A stretch of DNA of 31,803 nt from an uncultured Ruminococcus sp. (GCF_946187255.1 NZ_CAMHRZ010000002.1:1-31803); one strand, 5' to 3'; shown: positions 15,156 through 22,682, counted from the stretch's first letter. A program made the numbers and translations. Notes: generated by a model not told the origin, from the sequence alone.

Positions 15156-15896
15156 ATGAAGATAAGAAATACAGAGAACAAAAAAATGTTTCAGGTCTCG
15201 ACTTTGCAGGCGCTGGCACTGGGATATTCGAGAGCGGTCATCACTGTGGGGGAACTGATAAAACACGGTGATATCGGGCTGGGCACCTTTGAGGACGTGA
15301 ACGGCGAGATGATAATGCTGGAGGGAAAATGCTACAGAGCCGACGAAAATGGTCATGTGACCGAAGCAGACCCCGCCATTGGCGTGCCGTTTTCTTCGGT
15401 GACTGTGTTCGGTGAGGACTATTCCTGCGAGCTGGGAAGCGTTGAGAACATAGATAAGCTGAAAGAACTGCTGGATCTGCGGATAGAGGAAGATTTCGGG
15501 CTGAACAGTATGCACATAGTCCGCATAGACGGGCATTTCCGTCGGGTGTGCGCACGTTCCGAAACGGGATACAGGGCGCATCATGTGACGCTGAAAGAAT
15601 CGCTGAGCATGACGCAGAAGGATTTCTTTTTCGATGACACAGCGGGGACGCTGGTGTGTGTATACTATCCCGATTATATGGACGGCATAAATGCGGCGGG
15701 ATGGCATCTTCACTTTGTTTCGGCGGACAGGAGTTCGGGCGGTCATGTATTTGATATAGATATGGAGAGCGGCACAGCGCGGTTTGACAAGATAACCTCC
15801 ATTGAGATAACCCTGCCGTCGGAGCCTGCGTTTGATACCTATGCTTTGAAGAATGCATCGAAGGACGAGATAAAGAGCGTAGAACAAAATTCATAA
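15156..15896 (+). CDS. alsD: Alpha-acetolactate decarboxylase
   Basis: A 246-residue enzyme converting (S)-2-acetolactate to (R)-acetoin and CO2, a step of the butanediol/acetoin fermentation branch that also diverts acetolactate from valine and leucine synthesis. Family hallmarks are QVSTLQALALGY near the N-terminus, GDIGLGTFEDVNGEM, an EGKCYR segment, and the zinc-binding region GWHLHF followed by GGHVFD. Length is normal (about 235-260), no signal peptide is seen, and the motifs span the whole chain. CAGGAG lies 10 nt before the ATG. No acetolactate synthase is nearby, so substrate comes from elsewhere in the genome. Repeats start right at the stop codon. Confidence 0.93.
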   Translation: MKIRNTENKKMFQVSTLQALALGYSRAVITVGELIKHGDIGLGTFEDVNGEMIMLEGKCYRADENGHVTEADPAIGVPFSSVTVFGEDYSCELGSVENIDKLKELLDLRIEEDFGLNSMHIVRIDGHFRRVCARSETGYRAHHVTLKESLSMTQKDFFFDDTAGTLVCVYYPDYMDGINAAGWHLHFVSADRSSGGHVFDIDMESGTARFDKITSIEITLPSEPAFDTYALKNASKDEIKSVEQNS

Positions 15897-15952
15897 TTCA
15901 TAATGCATAATTCATAATTGTTGGCAGGGGCGGAAGTGCGCAGTTCTTAGGA
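15890..15952. repeat. ATTCATAAT-rich dispersed repeat, copy A
   Basis: Tandem ATTCATAA-like units followed by AATTGTTGGCAGGGGCGG and CAGTTCTTAGGATAG. The same order recurs twice at 22234-22482 (AATTGTTGATAGG.GCGG, GTTCTTAGGATA). It is a dispersed non-coding repeat of this genome. Related AATTATGAATTATGAATTA also occurs at 17514-17535. Confidence 0.6.
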
Positions 15953-15970
15953 TAGAATGCCAAGGAGAAG

Positions 15971-16030
15971 AGCTTTGGGTCAAGCCTTTCGCGAAAGGCT
16001 TGCGGAGAGCTCGAGAGGCAGAGCCTCTCG
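15971..16030. repeat. Palindromic repeat with second hairpin, copy 1
   Basis: CAAGCCTTTCGCGAAAGGCTTG (15981-16002) is a perfect palindrome, preceded by AGCTTTGGGT. The hairpin CGAGAGGC/GCCTCTCG (16012-16030) follows. The same unit occurs in opposite orientation at 17226-17257 and 17326-17353. Confidence 0.8.
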
Positions 16031-16093
16031 GTCAAGGTGCGAAAGCGACGCGGCAAGAGTGCTCGTAATAGCACACCAAACCAACGCCCTAAT

Positions 16094-16300
16094 AAGCGCG
16101 GCAATAACAAAACCATAAGCGTGGACAAATCAACCGTCCACGCTCTTTCTATCTGCGTGAATTCATTGCCGCGCGTCCCCCAGCGAGGACAGCGAAGCGT
16201 CTCCGAGCGGTCGACAATCAGCTTTGCTGGTTGTGTTCACTCTCTTATGATAAAAGCAGGAGTATCCGCGATAGGGTCAGCGGCAGGACTTCCCGAACCA
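16094..16300 (+). repeat. Left arm of a long imperfect inverted repeat
   Basis: AAGCGCGGCAATAACAAAAC (16094-16113) is the exact reverse complement of 17092-17111. Similarity continues inward in patches: a hairpin with GTCCACGC, then CTCTTTCTATCTGCG, ATTGCCGCGCGTC, GAGCGGTCG, GATAAAAGCAG and ATCCGC.ATAGG. An internal stem GCGTGGAC/GTCCACGC resembles a terminator. Confidence 0.75.
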
Positions 16301-16327
16301 ATAACCGCACGATCTGCTTTTGCCTTC

Positions 16328-16356
16328 TTTACATTTCCCGCAAAATATGCTATCAT
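16328..16356 (+). promoter_or_regulatory. Promoter of the gene inside the inverted repeats
   Basis: TTTACA (16328-16333) and TATCAT (16351-16356) with 17-bp spacing, about 40 bp before the start at 16395. It lies between the left arm and the gene. Confidence 0.65.
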
Positions 16357-16394
16357 TATACCAAACTCAAATACCCGAAAGGAGGTTGCCGACC

Positions 16395-16919
16395 ATGCCG
16401 CGGCTATTCGGACGCAAAAAAAGCAGCGAACAAAAATATCTGCTCTCTGCCCATTCCTACAACGGATTTATCGTGGCTTACCAAAAGAGTTTTCTTTTGC
16501 AGGGGGACAAGATACAGACGATCAGCAATTTCAAAAAGGACAGGCTGACCTATATGTCGAAAAATGACAATGCGAAAATGTTTTTGCCCACGCGGTATAC
16601 CTACAATACCGCCGCTGAAAGCAGCGACCCCGAAACGTGGGAGTATGATCTTGGCTATTCTTCGGAGAAAGAGGGACATGATGTCAGGGAGCTCATCGAC
16701 CTGCTGAAGCAGATGGGGGAGATGCAGACGGGGTATTCGCAGATACTGCTGTTTAAGTTTGACGATTACCATCTGATACAAATTGCGTGGACAAGTGAGC
16801 GGACTCACGGTACGGTGTTAGGAGAGCGGTCGGCATTGTTCAGGCATGGGAAGATACTGGATATACCGAAGAAGATAAGTTTTTGTTGTATCGCGGAGTT
16901 TTACAGGTTGGAGGAATAG
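16395..16919 (+). CDS. Unknown small protein enclosed by inverted repeats
   Basis: 174 residues, not recognised. The N-terminus MPRLFGRKKSSEQK is basic, and the remainder is soluble with mixed strand and helix (YNGFIVAYQKSFLLQGDKI; GYSQILLFKFDDYHLIQIAW). There is no signal peptide, membrane segment or catalytic motif. The ATG at 16395 follows AAGGAGG at 9 nt and a promoter at 16328-16356; the frame is open upstream to 16320 but lacks a ribosome site. The gene sits alone between arms at 16094-16300 and 16925-17111, so gene plus repeats behave as a cassette. It could be a family-specific orphan or cargo of a non-autonomous element. Confidence 0.7.
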   Translation: MPRLFGRKKSSEQKYLLSAHSYNGFIVAYQKSFLLQGDKIQTISNFKKDRLTYMSKNDNAKMFLPTRYTYNTAAESSDPETWEYDLGYSSEKEGHDVRELIDLLKQMGEMQTGYSQILLFKFDDYHLIQIAWTSERTHGTVLGERSALFRHGKILDIPKKISFCCIAEFYRLEE

Positions 16920-16924
16920 CACTG

Positions 16925-17111
16925 ACTGTGGGGGAGTTCTGTCTTTGAACCTATTGCGGATGGATCTGCTTTTATCGCTAGTGCCAGCGGGACGACCGCT
17001 CAACGAGCTAACGCCGTTGAGCTAGTAGACGCGCGGCAATGTACTCCCGCAGATAGAAAGAGCGTGGACGAATGTTTCGTTCACGCTCTTAGTTTTGTTA
17101 TTGCCGCGCTT
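16925..17111 (-). repeat. Right arm of the long imperfect inverted repeat
   Basis: Read on the minus strand it repeats the left arm in the same order. The exact 20-bp outer block is at 17092-17111, then GTCCACGCTC, CTTTCTATCTGCG, ATTGCCGCGCGTC, GAGCGGTCGTC, GATAAAAGCAG and CCGCAATAGG. The arm carries its own stem (GAGCGTG/CACGCTC near 17059-17090). Confidence 0.75.
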
Positions 17112-17225
17112 GATTTTAGCGTTTGTTTGTTGTTCTTATCGATTGCACTTTGTTTTTCTTTTATCGTTCGCTGTGCATTTTGGTTTTGTGCTTCGGTGAT
17201 TGAGGGCGCCGCCCTCAAACTCCTG

Positions 17226-17257
17226 CAAGCCTTTCGCGAAAGGCTTGACCCAAAGCT
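17226..17257. repeat. Palindromic repeat, copy 2 (inverted)
   Basis: The same 22-bp palindrome as 15981-16002, followed by ACCCAAAGCT; that is, copy 1 in reverse orientation. Between 17112 and 17524 I see only repeats and no supported gene. Confidence 0.8.
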
Positions 17258-17325
17258 CGGTTCGCGGCGGGGAATGTCTGTATCGCAGCTTTGCTGCCGC
17301 GAAATCGAGCCGTCCGCCCGAGGAC

Positions 17326-17353
17326 CCTTTCGCGAAAGGCTTGACCCAAAGCT
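17326..17353. repeat. Palindromic repeat, copy 3 (inverted, shorter)
   Basis: CCTTTCGCGAAAGG followed by CTTGACCCAAAGCT. It has the same orientation as copy 2 and lacks the outer CAAG on the left. Confidence 0.75.
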
Positions 17354-17524
17354 CTTGTCGCACACAGCTTTGTTGTGCTTACCTTACTTAGTCTGCGTCA
17401 AGGTTTCCTGCGTTTTCAATTTCGTTTCTCGCCATGTTCTGACCCGCCGTCACACTATCTTACCGCCTTCACAAAGCTATAAATAGGCGGACAAGGCCCG
17501 CCCGGCCGAGGGCTGAATTATGAA

Positions 17525-17743
17525 TTATGAATTAATATCTATCCCCAGTACCTTATAATCCTTATCCTCAACTGCCTTGCGCAGTACCGCATCCTCTGTC
17601 TCTGCGCTGAGTGTAACAACTGCCGTTCCGCTTTCGTGGCTCACCTCAGCGGCGGTGACTGTCTCCAGTGCTTCCAGTGCTTTCTTAACTGCGGCTTCGC
17701 AGTGCGGGCACATCATGCCCTCGATCCTGATCGTCTTTGTCAT
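17525..17743 (-). CDS. Possible separate CopZ-like copper chaperone from an internal start in copA
   Basis: Inside copA and in its frame, an ATG at 17743 is preceded by AAGGAGG (17752-17758 on the minus strand) 8 nt upstream. Translation from it would give a 72-residue HMA domain beginning MTKTIRIEGMMCPHC, exactly the size and layout of free CopZ. The linker of the fusion is encoded by what looks like a normal intergenic ribosome site. This suggests either fusion of once separate copA and copZ with the ribosome site kept, or deliberate production of both products. Whether the internal start is used is an inference. Confidence 0.5.
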   Translation of the reverse strand: MTKTIRIEGMMCPHCEAAVKKALEALETVTAAEVSHESGTAVVTLSAETEDAVLRKAVEDKDYKVLGIDINS

Positions 17744-20011
17744 GTCGGTTTCCTCCTTGTTTTCATGAGTTTTGTGCTTTATCCTTCTGTCGTGCCTTGT
17801 GTTATATATGTCGAACCTCCCCAGCCGCAGTGCGTTGGTCACTACGCAGAAACTGGACAGGCTCATGGCTGCCGCGCCGAACATGGGGCTAAGCGTCATA
17901 CCCGTTATCGGTATCATCACCCCTGCCGCCAGCGGTATGCCGATAATATTATAGATGAATGCCCAGAACAAATTCTCGCGGATATTTTTCAGCGCCTTGC
18001 GGCTCAGGCGTATGGCGGCTGCCGCGTCCCGCAGGGAGCTTTTCATCAGCACCACATCCGCCGCATCTATGGCGATATCACTGCCCGCACCTATGGCGAA
18101 GCCCACATCCGCGCGGGTGAGGGCGGGGGCATCGTTTATGCCGTCGCCGACCATTGCGGTCTTTCCCTGTGCCGAAAGTTTGCGTATCACAGCTTCTTTT
18201 CCGTCGGGGAGCACATCAGCGATCATCTCATCAACTCCCGCTGCCTTGCCCACAGCCTGTGCGGTGAATTTGTTATCCCCTGTCAGCATGACTACACGGA
18301 TGCCCATGTTATGCAGTTCGTCCACTGCCTGTCTGCTGTCCTCTTTGATACTGTCTTCCACGGCGATGATCCCCATGAGTTTGTCACCTCGGGCGAAAAA
18401 CAGCGGGGTCTTGCCCAGGGTGCAGAGTTTTTCCGCCGCAGCCCCCACATCAGCCGAAAGCGAAGGCAGTTCTCTTTCCATAAAGCGCCTGTTCCCGCCC
18501 CGCAGGATAATATTTCCGTTCCTGCCCTGCAGGCCGCTGCCTGCCAGCACCATGAACTCGCTGATCTCATAGGGGGAGATGCCATTCTCCTGTGCGTGGG
18601 CGACCACTGCGCCTGCCAGCGGGTGTTCGCTTTTCTGTTCCAGGGAATAGGCGGCGGTGAGCAGTTCCTCGCGGGTGAAGCCTTCGGCGGGAATGACCTC
18701 GGTTACGACGGGTCTGCCCTCGGTGACGGTGCCTGTCTTATCAAGCACAACTATCTCCGTCTGTCCTGCCGCTTCGAGAGAAGCCGCTGTCTTAAATAGT
18801 ATATTGTTTTTCGCACCTCTGCCGCTGCCCACCATTATCGCCACGGGGGTGGCAAGCCCCAGCGCACAGGGGCAGGAGATCACCAGCACCGAAACAGCGC
18901 GGGTCACGGCGGTTTCCGCGCCTGCCCCCGCGATCAGCCATACTCCAAGGGTCACAAGGGCGATGCCCAGCACTGCGGGCACGAATATCCCTGCAACCTT
19001 GTCCGCCAGGCGGGCAACAGGGGCTTTTGTGGCGGTGGCGTCGCTGACTGTTTTTATTATCTGCGCAAGGGTAGTCTCGCTGCCCACCCTTGTGGCTTCA
19101 CATTTTAAAAAGCCCGACTGGTTTATGGTCGCGGCGGATACTTTCTGCCCCGGGGACTTATCGACGGGTATGCTCTCTCCGCTCAGGGCGGATTCGTTCA
19201 CAGCGCTCTCGCCCTCGATGACTTTTCCGTCTGCGGGAATGCTCTCACCCGGGCGGACAAGGAATATATCTCCCGTCTGAAGCTCTTCCGCGGGTACCGT
19301 CACTTCTTCGCCGCCGCGCAGTACATTGGCGGTCTTAGGGGCAAGGGACATAAGGCTTTTCAGTGCGTCCGTCGTTCTGCCTTTGGATATGGATTCCAGC
19401 AGTTTTCCCACGGTTATCAGCGTGACTATCATGGCGGCGGAGTCAAAGTAAAGCTGTGGCATATCCGTCATACTTCCCGCCGAGTGGCTGAGTGACATGG
19501 ATATCAGCGCCCACACGCTTCGCAGGTAGGATACTCCCGAGCCCATCGCCACCAGCGTGTCCATATTGGGCGCACGGTGTAAAGCCCCGCGAAAGCCCGA
19601 TACAAAGAACCTCTGATTTATGACCAGGACTATCCCCGCCATTAACATCTGCAATATGCCGAGACTGAGCATATCCCACGAGAACAGCGAGGAGGGAAGC
19701 ATTGCGATGCACATCAGCGGTATCAGTATCACCGCCGATGCGATGAGACGTTTTTTCAGCGCAGGTGTCTGCGTGTCAGCAATGGGGGCGGTGTCGGCAG
19801 ATTCACGCTTTTCGCCCTTCAGCGCCGCGCCGTAGCCCGCCGCAGTCACAGCCTTTATGATATCCCCGCTGTCTGCGGTGCCCTCAACGCCCATAGAATT
19901 AGTCAGCAGGTTTACGGAGCAGGAAGTTACTCCCTCTACCGATGATACTGCCTTCTCCACGCGGGCACTGCAAGCCGCACAGCTCATGCCCGTTACATTA
20001 TATTGCTGCAA
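17525..20011 (-). CDS. copA: Copper-exporting P1B-type ATPase with fused C-terminal CopZ-like domain
   Basis: An 828-residue Cu(I) efflux pump in the cytoplasmic membrane. The N-terminal metal-binding domain has GMSCAACS (about residues 8-15). Then come the membrane segments and actuator domain (SGESIPVDK), the SCPCALGLATP transport motif, the phosphorylation site DKTGT, SEHPLAGA, and the hinge GDGINDAPAL. The last 72 residues form a second heavy-metal domain with GMMCPHC, like the chaperone CopZ, joined after the final membrane helices by a short basic linker. Position of the metal domain at the C-terminus is unusual. The first codon is TTG (20009-20011), preceded by GGGGGTGG; no ATG lies upstream in frame. 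Promoter TTGACT/TATAAT is at 20053-20081. Confidence 0.94.
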   Translation of the reverse strand: MQQYNVTGMSCAACSARVEKAVSSVEGVTSCSVNLLTNSMGVEGTADSGDIIKAVTAAGYGAALKGEKRESADTAPIADTQTPALKKRLIASAVILIPLMCIAMLPSSLFSWDMLSLGILQMLMAGIVLVINQRFFVSGFRGALHRAPNMDTLVAMGSGVSYLRSVWALISMSLSHSAGSMTDMPQLYFDSAAMIVTLITVGKLLESISKGRTTDALKSLMSLAPKTANVLRGGEEVTVPAEELQTGDIFLVRPGESIPADGKVIEGESAVNESALSGESIPVDKSPGQKVSAATINQSGFLKCEATRVGSETTLAQIIKTVSDATATKAPVARLADKVAGIFVPAVLGIALVTLGVWLIAGAGAETAVTRAVSVLVISCPCALGLATPVAIMVGSGRGAKNNILFKTAASLEAAGQTEIVVLDKTGTVTEGRPVVTEVIPAEGFTREELLTAAYSLEQKSEHPLAGAVVAHAQENGISPYEISEFMVLAGSGLQGRNGNIILRGGNRRFMERELPSLSADVGAAAEKLCTLGKTPLFFARGDKLMGIIAVEDSIKEDSRQAVDELHNMGIRVVMLTGDNKFTAQAVGKAAGVDEMIADVLPDGKEAVIRKLSAQGKTAMVGDGINDAPALTRADVGFAIGAGSDIAIDAADVVLMKSSLRDAAAAIRLSRKALKNIRENLFWAFIYNIIGIPLAAGVMIPITGMTLSPMFGAAAMSLSSFCVVTNALRLGRFDIYNTRHDRRIKHKTHENKEETDMTKTIRIEGMMCPHCEAAVKKALEALETVTAAEVSHESGTAVVTLSAETEDAVLRKAVEDKDYKVLGIDINS

Positions 20012-20052
20012 ATATCCACCCCCTGTATAGTAGTTTGTTATGCCTTACCGAT

Positions 20053-20081
20053 ATTATACCCGCTTTCCGCGGAAAAGTCAA
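20053..20081 (-). promoter_or_regulatory. copA promoter with palindrome in the spacer
   Basis: On the minus strand TTGACT (20076-20081) and TATAAT (20053-20058) are spaced 17 bp. The spacer holds the perfect palindrome TTTCCGCGGAAA (20064-20075), a likely repressor site. No copper regulator is encoded nearby. Confidence 0.75.
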
Positions 20082-20225
20082 GTGCGGCAGGGAAAAGTTA
20101 CATTATCTGTAAAATTGTTCAAAGTACGGCGGGAAAATATGCCGTGCTTTACCGAAAAAGATGAGGGCGAAAAAGCGTAAAACAGGTATACTGAGCGCGT
20201 TTACAAAATATTAACGATTGTATGC

Positions 20226-20231
20226 TATAAT
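20226..20231 (+). promoter_or_regulatory. Possible -10 box for the ECF sigma operon
   Basis: TATAAT about 80 bp before the sigma gene. The nearest -35-like hexamer (TTTACA, 20200-20205) is at a poor 20-bp spacing, so the promoter is weak or needs an activator or alternative sigma factor. Confidence 0.35.
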
Positions 20232-20280
20232 TTTTTTTCGGATGATGTCTCATTTCCGCTTTCGGATACGACTAACATAG

Positions 20281-20292
20281 TGAAACGTTTCA
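20281..20292. promoter_or_regulatory. 12-bp perfect palindrome before the sigma gene
   Basis: TGAAACGTTTCA has a central CG, as LacI-family operators do. It lies between the -10 candidate and the start at 20311, positioned for repression. Confidence 0.45.
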
Positions 20293-20310
20293 AAAAAGTG
20301 AGGTCATTGT

Positions 20311-20844
20311 ATGACGGATAAAGAACTTATCGTGAAGCTGAAAAGCTCGCCGCAGGAGGGGCTTGCGGCTGTGGTGGACAGGTACACGGCTTATGTGATG
20401 AAGATCGCGAGGACGAAGCTGGGCGGAATATGCAGCAGCGAGGATATCGAAGAAGCTGTGAGTGATATATTCTTCAAATTCTATAAGACGGGTCTGGAAT
20501 GCGGCTTTGAGATACGGTCTGTGAGGGCTTATCTTTCCGTGATAGCGGGCAGGCACTGCACCGATGTGTTCCGCAGGGCTGTATCCGCTCCCGATATGCT
20601 CCCGCTGGAAGATGCGGGGGAGACAGCGGCTGAGGATATGTCTTATGATACCCGTTCGGCACTGGCGGAAGCCGTTAAAAAGCTGGGGGAACCTGACACA
20701 AGCATATTTATCCGAAAATACTTCTTCGGGCAGAAAACAAAGGAGATCGCCGAAGAACTTCACTTAAATCCAAAGGCGGTAGACAAGAGAGTCTCGAGAG
20801 GTCTTGTCAAGCTGAGAAAAATACTAAAGGAGGATGAGTTATGA
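20311..20844 (+). CDS. ECF-type RNA polymerase sigma factor
   Basis: A 177-residue sigma-70 family protein. Region 2 spans about residues 15-85 (SSEDIEEAVSDIFFKFY matches the core-binding and -10 helix) and region 4 about 120-172 (FIRKYFFGQKTKEIAEEL followed by a recognition helix with KAVDKRVSRGLVKLR). Region 3 is absent, as in ECF factors. A GTGAGGT ribosome site precedes the ATG at about 8 nt. Its stop overlaps the next start in ATGA, so sigma factor and membrane partner are translationally coupled, the usual sigma/anti-sigma arrangement. The target promoters are not evident in this window. Confidence 0.92.
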   Translation: MTDKELIVKLKSSPQEGLAAVVDRYTAYVMKIARTKLGGICSSEDIEEAVSDIFFKFYKTGLECGFEIRSVRAYLSVIAGRHCTDVFRRAVSAPDMLPLEDAGETAAEDMSYDTRSALAEAVKKLGEPDTSIFIRKYFFGQKTKEIAEELHLNPKAVDKRVSRGLVKLRKILKEDEL

Positions 20845-22226
20845 AGCGTGAAAATGATGAACTGAAATTAGAGCTTTCCGTATCGGATGCAGAGCTTTTT
20901 GAGGACACTTTTGCAGACTTTGAGGAAAACGCAGAGGTCACCGATGAAGAAAAACAGCGCGTACTCTCCTCTGTCATGAGAAAGGCAGGATTTGAGATGA
21001 ACGGGATAATCAACGATAACAAAAGGGATATAAAGTCAAACACGGCGGAGGACGCTGAGGTGCGCAACGCAGAAGTGCGCCGCGGAAATATACAGGTAAG
21101 GCGCGGCGGAGTGATAGCTGCCTGCATCGCAGTGCTGGCAGTGGGTGCGGTGACTGCGGGGATACTTCACAACAACAATATACAGGCGGCAACACCTGAT
21201 AAGTATACGCTGACAGCAGGCAGCGGGACAAGCGGTGACGAGGATAACGCTGATAGCGAAGAATCGGTTGACAGCACCGCAGAGGAAGACATACCTGCGG
21301 AGAACATAATGCCCGACATGGTGGGCAAAAAGCTGACGGATGTGTTGGAGGAGTATGACGGCAGGCTGAAATTCGATATAATCAGCGAATACAACGAAGA
21401 ATACGAGGAGGGTATCATCTATGCGCAGAGCGTGCCCGCGGGGAAGACTTTCAGTGAGGGCGATACTGTCACGTTGAAAGTCAGCCATGACAAGGGTATG
21501 TCCGCTGTCCCCGATGTTGTGGGCAAGGACAGCGCAGATGCTGAGAATGAGTTGAAAGAAGCGGGATTTACGGTGGTACAGCACAGTATGTTCGATGATG
21601 AGATACCCGAGGGCAAGGCAATAAGCACTGATCCCCCCGCAGGCGAAAAGGCTGAATTTGAAAGTATTATAACGATGTATGTTTCAAAGGGCAGCAGTGA
21701 GGATACCAACGAGGTCGCAGTACCCGAAGTGAGAGGCATGACCGAGGAAGAGGCTGTGAAGCTGCTCAAAGACATGGGGCTAGAAGTAAAGGTGGAGTAT
21801 TTGAATAACCGCGCCGAAAAGGGCATGGTAGTCGATCAGGCGTTTGAACCCGACCGTAAGCTGAAAAAGGACGAATATCAGACTATCTATGTTTCCGAGG
21901 GCATGGAGGGCGCTGTGGAACTGACGCTGAATATCCCCCTGCCTTCTGAACTGCACGGCGTTTACCGCATTGAGACCTGCGCCCCCGACGGCACAGTGTA
22001 TTATGTGGATACCGTAGATGCGGACACCTTCGAGGATGATATAAAATACGCCGTGATAGATATAGCAGGTCTCGGCATCGAAAGGCTGGTAATAATCGTC
22101 ACCTCGGAAGAAACGGGCAAGTCGGCTGAATATGGGGAATTTATGGTGGACTACGACCAAAAGCTCGCTGAATTGGACGGAAGGCTCAATACCGAAGCAT
22201 TACATGAGCTTAACAGCGCAGAATAA
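20841..22226 (+). CDS. Single-pass membrane protein with three PASTA domains, putative anti-sigma factor
   Basis: 461 residues. An acidic N-terminal cytoplasmic part (about 1-88) is followed by one membrane helix (about 89-111) and an acidic Ser/Thr/Asp linker. Three PASTA domains follow at about 155-217, 220-288 and 293-355, each opening P(D/E)(M/V).G and closing with a (V/I)Y.S or K.S strand. A final beta-rich domain occupies about 360-461 (GVYRIETCAPDGTVYYVD). PASTA domains bind peptidoglycan fragments or beta-lactams in Ser/Thr kinases and penicillin-binding proteins; here no kinase is attached. The 4-bp overlap with the ECF sigma gene suggests the cytoplasmic segment holds the sigma factor. 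No known anti-sigma domain is clearly visible, so that role is inferred from context. Confidence 0.88.
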   Translation: MKRENDELKLELSVSDAELFEDTFADFEENAEVTDEEKQRVLSSVMRKAGFEMNGIINDNKRDIKSNTAEDAEVRNAEVRRGNIQVRRGGVIAACIAVLAVGAVTAGILHNNNIQAATPDKYTLTAGSGTSGDEDNADSEESVDSTAEEDIPAENIMPDMVGKKLTDVLEEYDGRLKFDIISEYNEEYEEGIIYAQSVPAGKTFSEGDTVTLKVSHDKGMSAVPDVVGKDSADAENELKEAGFTVVQHSMFDDEIPEGKAISTDPPAGEKAEFESIITMYVSKGSSEDTNEVAVPEVRGMTEEEAVKLLKDMGLEVKVEYLNNRAEKGMVVDQAFEPDRKLKKDEYQTIYVSEGMEGAVELTLNIPLPSELHGVYRIETCAPDGTVYYVDTVDADTFEDDIKYAVIDIAGLGIERLVIIVTSEETGKSAEYGEFMVDYDQKLAELDGRLNTEALHELNSAE

Positions 22227-22233
22227 CAAATTT

Positions 22234-22482
22234 AATTCATAATTCATAATTCACAATTCATAATTGTTGATAGGAGCGGATGTTTGCAGTTCTTAGGATA
22301 ACATGGCAATAGTCCCAAAACAAAACTAATAAAGAATGGCAAACAGCCGAAAGCCTTTTTAATTCATAATTCATAATTCACAATTCATAATTGTTGATAG
22401 GGGCGGATGTTCACGGTTCTTAGGATAGCATGGCAATAGTCCCAAACAAAACTAATAAAGAATGGCAAACAGCCGAAAGCCC
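22234..22482. repeat. Tandem direct repeat, period 127 bp, two copies
   Basis: AATTCATAATTCATAATTCA begins both copies, at 22234 and 22361. Each continues through AATTGTTGATAGG.GCGGATGTT, GTTCTTAGGATA, CATGGCAATAGTCCCAAA and GAATGGCAAACAGCCGAAAGCC, with few mismatches. The first half is shared with 15890-15952. The region 22227-22777 has no supported gene. Confidence 0.85.
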
Positions 22483-22579
22483 GAACGCCTACTTGACCGT
22501 AGTGAGCCGTAGGAGCGTAGCGACGGAGGCGAACGAAGCGTCAAGGTGGTTCCAGGCGTGAGGGTTCCAGCGTGGGGGG

Positions 22580-22600
22580 TATGGGGGCTCCGCCCCCATA
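22580..22600. terminator. Strong GC hairpin
   Basis: TATGGGGGC and GCCCCCATA pair around TCC. No T tract follows, so it may be a repeat-associated hairpin and not a true terminator. Confidence 0.45.
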
Positions 22601-22635
22601 TACAATAGTACAAAAGAAAATCAGACACATATAAC

Positions 22636-22676
22636 GCGCGTGAACGGCTCACAAGGCTGTTTGCGCGCTGTTTTTA
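22636..22676 (+). terminator. Rho-independent terminator before the ABC exporter operon
   Basis: GCGCGTGAACGGCT (22636-22649) pairs with GGCTGTTTGCGCGC (22655-22668), with some G-U pairs, around CACAA. TTTTTAT follows shortly after. It ends transcription from the sigma operon side. Confidence 0.75.
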
Positions 22677-22682
22677 TACCTC

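Noticed and set aside
14718..15887. 389-codon minus-strand frame opposite the lipoprotein and alsD
   Set aside because: Spans two plus-strand genes including the recognisable AlsD; shadow frame from codon bias.
16037..16567. Plus-strand 176-codon frame across the left inverted-repeat arm
   Set aside because: It runs through repeat hairpins and the promoter and overlaps the 16395 gene in another frame.
17064..17486. Plus-strand frame of 140 codons through the palindromic repeats
   Set aside because: It is made of repeat DNA, repeating the same peptide (ERLDPKL) at each palindrome copy; no ribosome site.
17636..18799. Long plus-strand frame opposite copA
   Set aside because: Antisense shadow of a clearly conserved ATPase; Cys/His-rich nonsense composition.
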